Positions 10,801 to 24,000 are shown, numbered from the stretch's first letter. The stretch: 64,000 nt of DNA from Amphimedon queenslandica (GCF_000090795.2 NW_003546242.1:1812216-1876215), one strand, 5' to 3'. Notes: generated by a model from the sequence alone, not told the origin. Translations and numbers: made by a program.

Positions 10801-13800
10801 TTCATATTTCTGTGGTAACTTGGTTTTTGTGTAGTAGGCTCTTGATGATGGTTTATACCTTGGTTCTAGGGCTGCCAAAAAGTTCTTAAAGTGAGCACTT
10901 TCAACAAGACTAAGAGGAAGCATGCTCTTACAAAGAAAGGTTAACAATTCATCTTCAATGGCGAGGAAACGGGGAGAAGACCTACTGTACGGCTGGGTAT
11001 TAGCAATGTAAGAAGTGAGAGTAGTTTGATTAGCGCTACTAGATGCAGGAGTAGTCTTACTGGTAGTCGTTGGAGCAATCTTCCCATAGTCCTCTGGGTG
11101 GTTGTTACGCAGATGGTAAAACAAATTAGTAGTATACGGCAGCCGACATTTACACTCTTCCAGTAGGCAAAACACTTCCTTTTGGCTCAATATTCTTCCC
11201 TTTTTATCAACTTTAAATCCAAAATACTTCCAAACTTTACTCTTTCCACCAGGTAAAGGACAATAAGAAGGAGGATTAGAAGGACTGCTAGCTTCTGCCA
11301 TTTTGGCTATGTGTCGGTAGTTAATTATTAATAATAGATTATTAACTCTAATTGATATGAAATCAATTTAATTGTAATAAATAATCGCTTTATTTTAATC
11401 GATATATCGCAGTATCGATTATATCGCACATCCCTACTTATACACGTACATGTATATAGTACATGTACTGTATAGGGGCTAAATTTAGAAGGGATAAATT
11501 TTGGCAAATTTGATGTTTTGATAGTTATTTGCATGATTGAAATTTGTAATTTGTACGATTATGTATGTGCTCAATAGCACATGGCCACAAATTTGAACCT
11601 GCCAATCACCAATATTTTAGCAAATTTTAGCAATTTGCCAAAATTGCCTCCAATCAAAATTATCTGTGATATAGCACTTGTTGTTGTTGGTGTTGTACTC
11701 ATGCCCTTGTGCCAGTAGTTATTACAGGGAGTTTTTATGTCCTATTTTTCAAATTAAACATTATTTGCTTTGTTGTGCGATGAAAATTCCCATAGGGGTG
11801 TGTCATTATGCAATCAGCCCCATGCTAAATCTGTGAAGTATCTACAGTAGTATGTGTTAAATTTCATTGATCTGTGAATAGTAGTAATTGTATCCACGCA
11901 TGCATGTTACAGTACATTATGTATGCTTATTTTACTGTGTGAATGTGTCATTTCAGGTTACTGGAGATGAAGCTGATATGGTTACAATAGGGGAAGGAGG
12001 AGAGAGAAGAAGGAAGTGTTGGCCATGTCAAAGAAACAAGACTAATAATGCAGAGCCTAAAAAGTTAGGCTGGATTCAAGGAGTGCTTGTAAGTGTGACG
12101 TACATGTACATGTATATGTACATGTACATGTGTATGCACTTAATAATCATTATATATACTTACTACATGTGTAGATACGCTGTTTACTGAATATTTGGGG
12201 CGTCATGCTGTTTATCCGACTTAGCTGGGTTGTAGGTCAAGCTGGTATAGGGTTCTCTTCTATAATCATTATACTATCCACTGTTGTAACTGTTGTTACC
12301 ACGTTATCCATGTCAGCCATTTGTACCAACGGTGAGGTGAAAGGAGGAGGAGCGTATTATTTAATCTCTCGGAGTTTGGGACCTGAATTTGGTACATTTA
12401 CATTACATTTATTTATTATTGTTACATGTGTATTTATTTTATAGGAGGAGCTATTGGTATTATATTTTCACTGGCTAATGCAGTAGCTGTGGGACTTTAT
12501 GTTGTTGGTTTTGCAGAAACACTGACTGAACTATTAGTGGTATATGAATTATAATACTTAGAAATAATTACGTGTATATTCCTTAATGTAATCAATAGAG
12601 ACACAATGTTCCTATACCAGGACTCTCGGAAATAAACCACATACGTATATTTGGCTTTTTTACTGCTATATTATTGTTGGGTATAGCATTGATTGGATTA
12701 GATTGGGAATCAAAGGTACACATATTTCATAATATATTATACAATTTTCCTTTCTAATTATTCAGATTCAATTAGTTTTGTTAGTTGTGTTGATTGTTGC
12801 TCTTATTGATGCTGTGATTGGTTCATTCATACCAAGAAGTTGTGATCATACTGTAACATTACAAGGATTTACTTATTATCGATGTAAGCCTACACAATGT
12901 TCATGTACATATACATGTACATGTACATACATGCATGTACATGTATACACATGTATTTGTACATGTATAATTTAAATTTTGTGGAAATTGTTTTGCTAAT
13001 CCTTAAAAGTCCATGTACATGTAACTTAATTTTTTGAATTTTTTTTGACAGTTATTGTACTGAGTTATGTATGAATTATCCTTATTTATTACAATTTTTT
13101 TCTTTTTCATAAATTACAAAATTATGCATGTACTGTATCCTTCCACAATTTTTATTGCCGTTTGTTTTTGTATTAATTCTGTTTTGTTGTAGGGGGTACA
13201 TTTGTTGACAACTTTCCTCCTGACTATCATGACAACCAGAATTTCTTCAGCGTCTTTTCTGTATTCTTCCCAGCAGCTACAGGTATACTCGCTGGAGCTA
13301 ATATATCAGGAAACCTTAAGGTCTTTAATAATGTTAATGTGATATGATAGGATGTTGCTTATGAATTTTAAATCAATTAAATTTAATCGATTTTTTTCTT
13401 TAATTTTTATTATTTTTCTTAATATGATAGGACCCACAAACTGCTATACCCAAAGGAACATTTACAGCTATATTCATCAGCAGTGCTGTGTATCTGGTAA
13501 TAGCATGGATGATTGGATTCACTGTTGTTAGATTTGCCCCTGGCACCCCAACATTATACTTTGACAAGATAGCTGAAGCAACATCATCCTTTCAATGTAG
13601 CTCAGGACTAGATGAATCTAGTTCTAATTTCACTTACTGCATGTCATCATTTTTTGATTTGGGAACAGTGAATGGTTTTATGCAGAACTGTACTGATTGT
13701 CTGAGTGTGCCATGTGATTATCAGGATGGGGTTGATGCTGTCTGTCTTGATGGCAGTAATCAGCACTGTCTCTTTGGAACTATTAGATACTTTCAAGTAA

Positions 13801-16800
13801 GTGAGATGTACACATTAAGTTTTGCTGTGGGAGCCTGAGAGGACTAACTAGTGTATTAACATTTTGGCCATGCACATGATACTCTGCATGTAGCTTAATA
13901 TTTACTGCTAAATTTGTGTTAATAATTTTACAATGTACATGTACATGTACATTGTACGTGTACATTGTACTTAGGGCTTTGTATTTTGTGAAAGCATCAC
14001 ATTCACAAAAGATCAACTTTAGGAAAACTTATTTTGTATTCATATTATACTGTATGTTGTCATGTGCAATTAGATGTACACTTACATGTACATGTAGTGA
14101 TTATTTAATTTTTGCTTTATATATTGTTATTTTGATACTGTAGATAATGGAGATGATATCAGTTTGGGGGCCTATTATGACAGCAGGGATATTTGCTGCT
14201 ACCTTGTCATCAGCATTAGCTAGTCTTGTTAGTGCACCGAAAGTGTTTCAGGTACAGTAGGCATTGTATAGACTATTACAATGTACATGTATGCCATATA
14301 GCTGGTTTAATTAATTTGTGGCCTCAAATTTTCATTGTTTAAAATTTTTTTAAGTTAATGTTTGTGATTTACAAAATTTTTGTTAATTGTGTGTGTACAT
14401 GTATTTCTTTGATGTTAATAAAATGTAGTGGAATTAATTTTAGTAAACTTATATAAATTCATTTTGCACGAAATAAACCAGCTGCTGTATACACTATTTG
14501 ACACTCATGTTCTTTATTATTTGTTTATTGTTAGAGAGTTTGTCAAGACAAAATATTTCCATATATGGAGTTTTTTGGTAGAGGAGGTTGGCGTGGAACT
14601 GGTAATGAACCAATTCGTGGATATTTTCTAACATTTATAATCGCTATTGCTTGCATTGGAATAGGTACGTGTACTGATGTAACAGATGTGTCATTATTAC
14701 CTATTAATTGTTGATTTCTGTAGGTGAATTGAATGTAATTGCATTGATCATATCTAACTTCTTTTTAATGGCCTACACACTAATTAATTTCTCTTGTTTT
14801 ATGGCATCACTGTCGAAGAGTCCAGGTATAACTAAATATCAACGAATGTTTGGTCATTGAGGACTTATTATTATATTATGTAGGCTGGCGTCCATCTTTT
14901 AAGTTTTATTCAATGTGGATAGCACTCTTAGGATCAGCTTTGTGCTTGTCTATTATGTTTGTTATAAGCTGGTGGGCTGCACTGATAACACTGATAGCAG
15001 TTGGTTTTCTCTACTTGCTTGTTGACTGGCGGAAACCAGGTACATTACTAACAATAATGTAATATTGGATTTGCCCGATAGATATTAACTGGGGATCTAG
15101 TACACATGCTATTCTATATACGTATGCATTGAGAAATTTGTTAAAGTTAGAGAAACTAGAGGATCATGTCAAGAATTTTAGGTAATGTTCATCATTTGAT
15201 CATTGTGTAAATTGAATGTACTCTTGGTATTATACATGTAATAGGAAGATGCTTAGCTTATATTCATATACATGCACTGCACATATTTAAACTTGCATTT
15301 TGCTATGTATGTAATGTATATACTACATGTACATGTACATTTAGATGTACATGCACATGCATTATCTACATGTACACATGTACATATCTTCTGTCACATA
15401 CATGTACATGTAATATGCAATATATAATTTTGAATCAAAATACATGTACATGTACATATACATGTACATCTACACATCATATGATGCTAGATTAGTTTTG
15501 CTTGTGTAAGCAAAGTCATTACGTGTCATTTTGTAGGCCACAGTTTTTAGCATTGACTGGTCCTCCGTCATCTCGTCCTGATTTAGTTTTCTTTTTATCA
15601 CAAATATCAGCAGACACTGGTATGACCATTTGTGGACAAGTTCTGCAAGTAAGTTGTACATGCATGTACATGTACATGTATTTACGTGTATATAATTCTA
15701 TGTCGTGTGCATGTGCATCCACTTATACACGTTTACTGTACATTTACATGTATGCATGTGTATAATTAACACTGCTTCATTTAATGCATGTATGTGTATT
15801 AGGGAGAACATAGTGTTAACAGGAGGATTCTGCTTAGCACTCAGCAGAAGAAGTGGCTTCGAACAAAGAAGGTACAAAATTTATAATAATCAAGCTCATT
15901 AATTATTTTTCTCATTTTGAATTAGATAAGAGCTTTTCATAACATTGTAACTTCTAGTTCACTGAGAAATGGAACACAAAGCCTTCTGCAGGTATGTGAT
16001 TGTGGTATAGACTAGTTTTGTGTGGTTCAACTATTAGTTATTACTTGTGCCTATACTGCAGTACAGTCACAAGTTTTGGGTTCCTATAGAAATATATAGT
16101 GTATGCACATTAACTATTGTTGGGAACATCGTTAGATCTAGAAATAATTTTTGGGAGTTAAAACGATAGACATTTAATTATAAAAGAGCAAAAACTATAT
16201 GAAATGGGAATTTCTACAATTTAGAAAACTTCAATCACTCAACCAAATTTAAGAGACCAAAAGTCTCCTAGATTTTTTCTAGATCTAACAATAATTGTGA
16301 CCTCATTTTATTTGTTTGTTATTCTCTTTCCAATAGTTGTCTGGACTAGGTAAAATGAGACCAAATATATTAGCAATAGGCTACAAGAACAACTGGAAAA
16401 CGAGTCAATACAGTGATGTTGATGAATATGTTAATATACTGCAGTAAGGAAACATTAACATACATGTACAATGTACATGTGCATTTACAACATGTATATT
16501 GTACACCATAGTTTTATTATAATGAATGTACATGTGCATGTAATAGCCCTGTGATTTTGTATATGAAACACACCAAGAATATACACTGTGGCATGTTAAC
16601 TTCCTGTATAAACCTGTCGTACATGTACACATGTACATGTATGTAGTAACAAAGTATATCCATTATGTAATATATGTATATACATGATGCAGTGCTTAAT
16701 GTATGAAGTCCACAAAATTTAATTTCCACAAGAATTTGCTCTTGGTAATTAGGTATTTCTGAATGCCCAAACTTACATGTACTTACAAATATGTACATTG

Positions 16801-19070
16801 TACATGCATTTATTTTTGTATTGTTTCATGTGCATATAGACAAACTGTGAATGTGAATATACGTGTATTAATTGTAGGTACAGTTACTAGTAACAAATAA
16901 AACTTTGTTCTGCTTACATTACTAATGAGATTTAATTTGTGTAAACTTGCACTTGTACTTTTTTTAAATTCGTAGTGATGCTTTTGATCTACAATTTGGT
17001 GTTGTCATATTTCGTTTGAGAGCTGGATTTGATGCAACTGATCAAGTGGATAGTCCTTCTAGCAGAGCTGCAACCCTCAAGAAATCATCTGATGAGTCTC
17101 CTCCAATAATGGGAGAAAGGAAGGAAAGTAAAATACCATTGTTACCAATGTCATCATCACCAAAGCCCAAATCGTGAGTACAAGTCATTGCAGTGCTCCT
17201 GCAAATAATAAGATTTTCTGTATTTTAGAATTTAAGTGTATGTGTTTTTCATTTCAATTTATTATTATTATGAATTATTTACTATTTTGAAAAAACTGCT
17301 AGAAGAGATTTCTCTTTTTATAATTTTTTAATAAATACATATACGTGTACATGTATGCATGTACATGGTCCTATGCTGCTTAGAAAATTTGAGTTGATTC
17401 CAATCAAAATTGGATTTTTGTGAATTTTTAAATTTGCTCTAAATGCCATATGTACTTGCATGTACAATATGCTTGTCAGCTCATGAAATATGCTGTTTAG
17501 TTTACTTGTAGCATGCTTTGTGGGGAACCCTGCCCACTGATACATGCACAACATGTACATATACATGTACATGTACATGTATGTGATTATTTTTCAAAAT
17601 TTTATTCATTATTCCTTACATGTACATATACATGTTTAGACTTTTACGATGCATGCTTTATTTTTGGTTTATTAATGTTGTTTGTGTCATGTAGGTTTGC
17701 TAGTCATGAACTTGTTGATATACCATTGAATGAAGCAGCAGATCCAGCCAATAGTGATAATGTATCACTTCATTTAAGTGATGAAGATGAAGATGAGATA
17801 GGCACTGATCGAAAATCCTTAGATAGTTATGCAATAGCAATAGAGAATGGAGACAAGTAAGTGCACATGTACTTTATTTTCTGTTTTTTATTATTATTAA
17901 TTTTAAGTCCTCTTGATGAGGAACGACCACCAAGTTCTTCTCAAGTTCCTGAAATGCCTGACATTATTACTCTGCCATCAAGATTCGAGAAGAAGCAAGA
18001 AGCTGGCTTTATTGATGTGTGGTGGATTTATGATGATGGAGGTTAGTTTGTGTGCATGAGAATACTGAGTTTATTCAAATATAATGCTATAATAACTACA
18101 TGTACATTTATATCTTGTAGGATTGGCTCTTTTGCTTCCCTTTTTGTTGTCAAGGAATGCATTATGGAAGAGTTGCAAGCTCCGAATATTTGTAGCTGGA
18201 TCATCTAATATTGATGGAGCACGCTTGAGGTATGTACATGTATGTACATGTACATGTAAATGTACTATTATGCTTGCTTGGATTTGTTATAACATGCTGT
18301 ACATGTACAGTATATGTAAAGTGTCCTTGTGGTTTTGGAGATTACTTCTGAAAATTACAGCAAACTTTATTGCACTCTACTACTCTTAGTGGTCAACCTG
18401 TATTTTGTGTTTAGAGTACATACACTGTACTTGATGCTAGTAGTAGCTAGCAGCCTCGTTCACACATCAAAGTGTATGCTTCTTTGTTTCAGTTCTACGT
18501 AGTACACGTACATTTATCTTTAAAGATGCATCCACACAACTATGGTATAATTATTCAAATCTAATTTTTACTACTTTATATTTCCTTTTTACTCGTAACT
18601 GCTGATTATTTTAATAGAATGACTGCTCTCTTGAGAAAGTTTAGAATTAGCGTTTCTGATGTTATAGAAGTATCAGGCATCACAAAAAGACCAAGCAAAG
18701 ACAGGTATGCTCCAAATACTCAGTCATTAATTACATTATATTTCCTTCAGTATTGATTGCTACTTGGCTTTACCATCAGATGAAGCTACTGATCATTCCA
18801 GCTTGGACAAGAAAACTCTTAAAATGATTCGTGTTGGAGAGTTACTGCATGAGCATTCATTGAATTCTAAGCTTATAGTATTGTAAGTACAGTACGTGTC
18901 ACAATATTGTCAATTAAACATGGCATTATTTTTATAGTACCATTCCTGTGCCTCGAAGGGGAAGCTCTTCTCTTAAGTATATGAGCTGGTTGGAGGTTAT
19001 TAGCAGGAATTTACCACCAGTGGTACTCGTCAGAGGAAATCAAACATCAGTTCTAACTTTTTACTCATAA
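7877..19070 (+). CDS. Na-K-Cl cotransporter, SLC12A1/2-like, 25 exons
   Basis: Cation-chloride cotransporter of the plasma membrane, 1107 residues, the usual NKCC length. Joined exons: 7877-7914, 7961-8168, 11957-12088, 12175-12391, 12445-12539, 12599-12715, 12766-12883, 13193-13320, 13431-13796, 14144-14251, 14535-14664, 14724-14825, 14884-15039, 15082-15181, 15537-15648, 15803-15871, 15926-15991, 16337-16443, 16976-17173, 17695-17856, 17908-18041, 18121-18229, 18618-18704, 18751-18882, 18938-19070. All junctions are GT-AG and keep frame. Family signatures: [47 protein letters not shown], the cytosolic [12 protein letters not shown], and the terminal [14 protein letters not shown]. The N-terminus has an RFEV SPAK/OSR1 docking motif across the exon 1/2 junction and YHTSDAVP at the regulatory Thr site. 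The exon 9 loop is rich in Cys and NxT/S sites, as in the family's extracellular loop. Intron 2 carries a hAT element. The choice NKCC rather than NCC is by overall resemblance. Confidence 0.95.
9631..10130. repeat. Imperfect tandem duplication inside the hAT, about 200-290 bp unit
   Basis: The segments starting at 9631 and 9921 both open with GAAGCTTGATTA(G/A)AAGTTTAGCTTG. They continue through GACAG/TTCAT(T/C)CTTGTC, TTTTACT(A/G)GGT, GTTTGTTCTGTTCAGACCCT, and GTCTGAATATGCATGCA with AAGAGCTGGATT. The first copy is longer because of the palindrome at 9763-9822. Confidence 0.75.
9763..9822. repeat. Perfect palindrome with 23-bp arms, miniature inverted-repeat insertion
   Basis: Arms 9763-9785 (beginning TAGTCTCGCGTAGCCAGACT) and 9800-9822 are exact complements with a 14-base loop. 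The unit is bracketed by the direct repeat GTCGGACTA (9756-9764 and 9825-9833), which suggests insertion with target duplication. The matching place in the second tandem copy lacks it. A related diverged copy lies near 58840. Confidence 0.85.
11460..11690. repeat. Decayed inverted-repeat element of the GGCAAATTT family
   Basis: The segment has ATAAATTTTGGCAAATTTGA at one side and TTGCCAAAATTGCCTCCAAT at the other, separated by a stretch with CACATGGCC. The core resembles 29278-29488 and 50440-50560. It lies in SLC12 intron 2 outside the hAT. The ends are too eroded to place. Confidence 0.45.
17280..17530. repeat. Fragment of the TACAGGG-ended repeat in SLC12 intron 19
   Basis: Contains TTGAGTTGATTCCAATCAAAATTGG, TAAATTTGCTCTAAATG, then CTTGTCAGCTCATGAAATATGCTG and GTGGGGAACCCTG. 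This matches the order of the complete element at 44353-44916. The left end is lost. Confidence 0.55.
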
Positions 19071-19537
19071 AAATTATTATAATAAATTTAGCTTTTTCAG
19101 TCTTAATGATTAATTTATTATAACCGGGTGTTTTAGTTATTGTTGTTATCATTATTGTGGCTTACACTCATTGTTTTGATTTTTTAATCTATATTGAAAT
19201 CAAAGTTCAAAAAGACATGTAGATTAGCTGTGCTGGCAAATTAATTTTGATTAAAGGCGGATGAACCACGCCTTTTTAATTTTTAGTCTTGGATTGACCA
19301 GTGAAAAGAGCATGTGTATCCCTCGGTGTGTCCTCTTGTAGTGTCAGATTTCTGGTAAAGTAAAGCACTAAAGTTTGCATTCCATGCTCAACGCTGTTAC
19401 TACAGTAAGTTTTCTAATTACCAATGAGTCATTCGTGTCTTTTATTTTAAAATTAACTAAGTACTAGTATATACATGTATAATTGTATAAAATAGGATTT
19501 ATATAATGTTTTAAAATAATCAATCATGTGCTAGTCA
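19071..19537. other. Spacer between SLC12 and INO80C, with probable poly(A) signal and 5' UTR exon
   Basis: AATAAA lies within about 15 bases after the SLC12 stop. A donor-like ACTACA|GTAAGTTTTC near 19403 and an acceptor TTCACAG near 19886 suggest that the INO80C leader is spliced, with its first noncoding exon ending at about 19403. This is inferred from splice consensus only. Confidence 0.4.
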
Positions 19538-19611
19538 GGTGATACCTCTTTGTCATGCAAAGGGACCCAATGATGAGTCCTGGACTCCTGGTACGACAAA
19601 GAGGTGTGACC
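19538..19611. repeat. Short inverted repeat, 74 bp
   Basis: GGTGATACCTCTTTGTC (19538-19554) is mirrored by GACAAAGAGGTGTGACC (19595-19611) with two mismatches. The middle contains GACCCAATGATGAGTCCTGGACTCC. It lies in the likely INO80C leader intron. It could be a tiny MITE or an RNA hairpin. Confidence 0.55.
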
Positions 19612-19897
19612 AGACAATGTACCAAATTAATACAGTGAACACATTACCTAGTGGTTTTTGTTGAGTCAAACTTTTTAGGTTTTATTATTGTTCTGTGAAG
19701 GACTTTGCCCAGTTTCTAGGGGTGTTAAATGTGCGTTCAGTTTATACTGTTACAAGTTACAAATGCATGTAGCACCAATGAATAACCTTCAGTTTCATCA
19801 TAGATAAGCTATTATTTTTGGTTTGACTGAACGTAATTATACTGATGGCATTATCATGTATATTTATTTACAATGTTTGTTCACAGTTAGTTGACAG

Positions 19898-20572
19898 ATG
19901 AGTGGAAACGCACATAAAAGATTACGAAAGAAGAGTAGGAAACTATCTGAGGCAGAGCATGAGGAACTAATTAATCCATTAGTAACAAGAAAGAAACGTG
20001 GCCGGCCGTCTGTAACAAGCACCACTGAAGAAGAAATAACTGAGGGAAAGCTTATTGTGTCACTTCAGAATTCAGTAATAGGAACACGCTTCTTATCACG
20101 TCTTAAAAGAAAATCAACCAGTCATTCTTCAGCTACGTCATCCTCTTCATCCAGCAATAACAAAGAAGCTGAGAGTGAGAGTCCTGCACCCATTGTACAA
20201 ACACTACCAGATATTGTCTCACCTAAAAAGGCTCAATTGGAACTTGGGTTTAAGAATCCTGCTTTCTCATATTCATTCATTGACAAAAACAAGAAAAGGA
20301 CATGGAAGAGTCTCAAACAAATCATTCAGTCTGATGTTAATGCTAGACTGGATCACCATCAGTTCTTACCTACTTACAATAGCATAGAAGCACCTCCTCC
20401 AATAAAGCCTCCTAAAAAATATTCTGATGTCTCTGGTTTATTGTCGAACTATACTGATCCATTGACAGGACTGCAGTTCAGTTCATCTGAAGAATTTGAG
20501 TTTGTTAGAACATTACCAACTAATGTTGTACAGGGCTACTTATCTCTAAGAGGTAAAGCCACAATCACGTAA
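19898..20572 (+). CDS. INO80C: INO80 complex subunit C (YL1 C-terminal domain protein)
   Basis: 224 residues in one coding exon. The first 100 residues are basic and Ser-rich with an AT-hook-like KKRGRPS. From residue about 115 the protein matches INO80C/Ies6: FKNPAFSYSFIDKNKKRTWK, then LPTYNSIEAPPPIKPPKKYS, then DVSGLLSNYTDPLTGLQF and EEFEFVRTLPTNVVQGYLSLR. This last part is the YL1 C-terminal domain. INO80C is a nuclear subunit of the INO80 chromatin remodeller that binds near the Arp5 module. The human protein is about 190 residues, so the N-terminus is somewhat longer here. The start is the first ATG after an acceptor-like TTCACAG. It follows SLC12 on the same strand and converges on the epimerase gene. 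Confidence 0.93.
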   Translation: MSGNAHKRLRKKSRKLSEAEHEELINPLVTRKKRGRPSVTSTTEEEITEGKLIVSLQNSVIGTRFLSRLKRKSTSHSSATSSSSSSNNKEAESESPAPIVQTLPDIVSPKKAQLELGFKNPAFSYSFIDKNKKRTWKSLKQIIQSDVNARLDHHQFLPTYNSIEAPPPIKPPKKYSDVSGLLSNYTDPLTGLQFSSSEEFEFVRTLPTNVVQGYLSLRGKATIT

Positions 20573-21043
20573 CTTCTGCTTTATGTATTGTTATGATATT
20601 TTGTTTAAAATTTACAAAAAATATACAATTGGTTAGTATTTTTGCGTTCAATCTTTGTCTCTTCTAATAATGCATTAGCCATTTTAGCACAACGTTTGAA
20701 CTTATAATTAATATAAAAGAATACTCTTTGAGAGCTAATGTACTTATTGGACATCAGTCATAATTTGAACAGCAAGTCTAGCTGTGAAAAGGTTAAGGAG
20801 AATCTTTGAAAGCCATCTACTACAAAACATAATGCTAATAGTACATAATAAATTATTGGTAGTTGGCATTGCTTTCAAAATATTTTAATCTACGGACCAT
20901 TATATAAACATGTAGTTCATGATTATAAAAACAGTTATTGTATATCATAACAACAAAAACCTTGCACTAAAAATAAAAAAGAACTACAAATTAAAGAAAA
21001 ACAAAATAATTATAATTAACTACATGAGTCACGATGCAAGCAC
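20573..21043. other. Convergent 3' spacer between INO80C and the epimerase gene
   Basis: AT-rich DNA between two stop codons, with several AATAAA/TTTATT-like hexamers on both strands. No gene or repeat with clear boundaries is visible. Confidence 0.4.
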
Positions 21044-24000
21044 TCATTTGGATACAACATCAATGGTCTGTGAAGATGTGTATGAAGATCCAGCATTGAC
21101 TGTACAGCTATTAGCAACATAACCAGCTTCAACACACACCATGTAAGGATACTATTAGGATAATTAGGATAATAGTAGAATGAAAAGAAAAGTCACAATA
21201 ATCTTACTTCATCATCTCCAAAATCACTCATTGATTTTGCTTTCTCAATCCATGGATTCCAGACAACTATAAACATCAAAAGTAAAAAAGTTCTTAAATC
21301 ATTCATGTACATATATATTAGCTATTGTTATACCTGTGTCTGGGAAATTAGATTTCTTTAAAAGAACTGTTTTACCTCCAGCTACATTTGTTATGACATG
21401 ATTTTCACTTGCTTCTTTATACACCCTTGAGGAATAAAGGAAAATCAAGTATACACTGATGCAAATATATGTACTGATATGCCATACAAAAAGTAATTTT
21501 TAGTATGGTTAAAAAATAACAGTTTGGATTTTTTATTCTGACAAATAATAAATACAAATTTTAAGTCAATGAGGTTGTTATGAGGTAAATAAAACCCATG
21601 TCCTTGACCAAATATTAGGTAATTAAAATTTGAAAATAGGAAAAGATAAAAGTATTGTAACAATACAATATTCAGCATTTCAGCTATACTTTACCTGTCA
21701 GTAAAGCCTGATATAGTAACAAGATCATTAACCTCTTTCTTTTCCTTTCCTTCATCAACCTATTATCCATGTAAATTAATTTATTGTTATGAACAAAAGT
21801 ACTTTATCCTTATATGTAAGGCAAGAGAGGCCAGAAATAGTACACTTTGTGACATCAGGAACAGCAAAATAAGTATGAAGTAGCCACGTAAAGGAAAAGG
21901 GTTCACTGTCTAAAAATGATTTAATATAAAAGATTGAATTTTCACTGTTTTAAATACCATTAAGATTGTTAACAGAAAGCTCAGTGAACAAACCAGATGA
22001 CATCACACAGACTGTATATGATAATTTGAACCTAAAACAACACTTTATCTCAGAATTTACGACCAAGCATGCTAACTCAGCTAAAAAGTATGCTTCATGA
22101 GCTGACAAACCTTATGACTCTTTGAGTAACTTTAAAAATTTATTAAAAATCCAGTTTTGATCAAAATTTGTTCAAAATTTATACATGTATTGCACTTTAT
22201 AAAGGAAATTCCTCCCAGTCATTTTTGGCAAATTGACGAATGATCCTGTACTGTAAGTACAGGGGACTTTAGGGTCTTGTGTGCATTTTTCAAAATGTAC
22301 AATGTACAAATTTATTAAAAATTGAGAATTCTATTCTAGCCATCTTAGACAAAATTTACAAAAGACCTTTGGTCATTGGCCTGACTTTTGAGCAAGTTTA
22401 GAAATTAAAAAAAAAATCAAATTTGACTGGAATTGGCTCAAACTCTCTACTCAACATGAGAACATGTATATGTATCAAAAATTATTAAAATGGAAAATTC
22501 CTACGTAGCCATTTTTGACAAAATTTGGCCAAGACCACAAAGGCTATAGCTTTTTGTCATTAGCCCAATTATTAAGTAGTTTTAATATCCACAAGTTGAT
22601 CAGAGTCAGCTCAAAGTTAATGCACAACAAAGACATGTATATATGTATCAGACAAAGTTATAAAAACGAAGAATTCTCTCCTAGTCATTTTTGGTGTATA
22701 CATTGTATGTGATTATTAGCTTACATACTATACAATTTATAATGATGCACATTATTGTGATAAATATCTTTTTACATTTCGACCACAATAACAACATAAT
22801 GTACAATGGTACATACTTGTTGTTCCATAATGATCGTGTATTATCATCATCTGAAAGTTCAAATACAGCTTTCACATCACCATTACTATCCTATAAAATG
22901 GAAACTAGTATAAAACACTATAAGTGTACATGTAGTACCAAACCTTTGTTGGCTCCTCAAGTAAAGACCATTTTGATATACGTGCAAAGCCATGTTGAGG
23001 ACCTAATTCCCAAACACCAAAGCAAGCTATAAAATTTAAATGTTATTAATAATAATCATTGTAACTTTTATATTCCTTACGAAAGACAACAGGTATTCCT
23101 CCACGTATTGCTTTTTTGTTATCAAATACACTCTTCTTGCTATAGTAAATAATACTAATCAAAATTGATTACTCACTATTCTTATGATATTCAAGCCATA
23201 ACAGGTACATCACTCTAACCCCAACATTTTAAAAGTATTATTCAAGCCCATTATAAATTAAACTTAGTTACATTTAGTACAGAGTCACAATCATGCAAAA
23301 TGAAAAAAAATATTTATACTACTTTTCTGATAAAATTTATGTCAATCAGGGTTGTAATGTTTACTAATTATTAGGTTACTGAAATCATACATAATGTGAG
23401 TATAACAGAGAGTAAAAATACAGACCAATTATGTGTAGCATTAATGACAACTACATGTAATTATAATTAATTACCATATAACAGGTACATACTATCTGAA
23501 AAAATGTTCATTCTAAGCACGATTAGAAATTTTTTATTTGTTTTATTTTCAATTTGAGTAGCCATTATGCACACATGGCATTGAGGAATTACCTGTTTCG
23601 ATTGGAAAATGTTCATTCCACAAGGAATGAGAACAAAAAAGAACAAAATTAAACTCTCATGGAATATACCCGCTATACGGCATGTAATGTCTTTCTTTTT
23701 CACTTAAAATATAATTATAGCCTCATTAAAAGCAATAAGAAAGAAACACTGTATTAGTGTACTGGCAAATTGTACTAGCACTCTGGCAGAGCTTTTGCAA
23801 TTTCAATCTCAAATCATAACTAGATCAAAAATCAAACTCAGTAATGAAACAAAAATGGAGCAAATAATTAGTGGTAAATAAAATCAAGCTGGCCCAGCTT
23901 ATACATACTGGCTTGCTTTAATGACTGCATGTTCTAGCAAGTTAAAAAGGCCAGTGCTAAATGAAGTGAAATTAATAATTGGTAAATTTAGGAAAAAAAA

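Larger units (their letters stand above)
8535..11301 (-). pseudogene. Broken BED-type hAT transposase (ZBED-like)
   Basis: The N-terminal part (11301 down to 10348, 317 codons) has a BED-like finger, [20 protein letters not shown] followed by [10 protein letters not shown], and RNase-H-like motifs FTTDLLTG and [10 protein letters not shown]. It stops at TGA after KATYEF, but the frame resumes at once with [19 protein letters not shown] (about 10330-10260). It then shifts frame to [16 protein letters not shown] near 10190. After the inserted block, the C-terminal part (9332 down to 8535, 265 codons) holds the hAT dimerisation region, [20 protein letters not shown] then [14 protein letters not shown]. 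One nonsense codon, at least one frameshift and an insertion make it inactive. Confidence 0.85.
8359..11436 (-). mobile_element. Second hAT transposon, inside SLC12 intron 2, 3078 bp
   Basis: Imperfect ends TAGAGATGTG at the left, and a right end whose complement begins TAGGGATGTGCGAT, are flanked by the exact 8-bp duplication CTTATACA (8351-8358 and 11437-11444). The end sequence differs from the element at 4305, so it is a separate hAT family. It holds a broken minus-strand transposase and, between its halves, an extra region of about 0.8 kb with a tandem duplication and a perfect palindrome. It lies opposite to the host gene's direction. Confidence 0.92.

Noticed and set aside
15519-15722. 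Minus-strand frame over SLC12 exon 15
   Set aside because: Overlaps a conserved cotransporter exon on the plus strand; no family resemblance.
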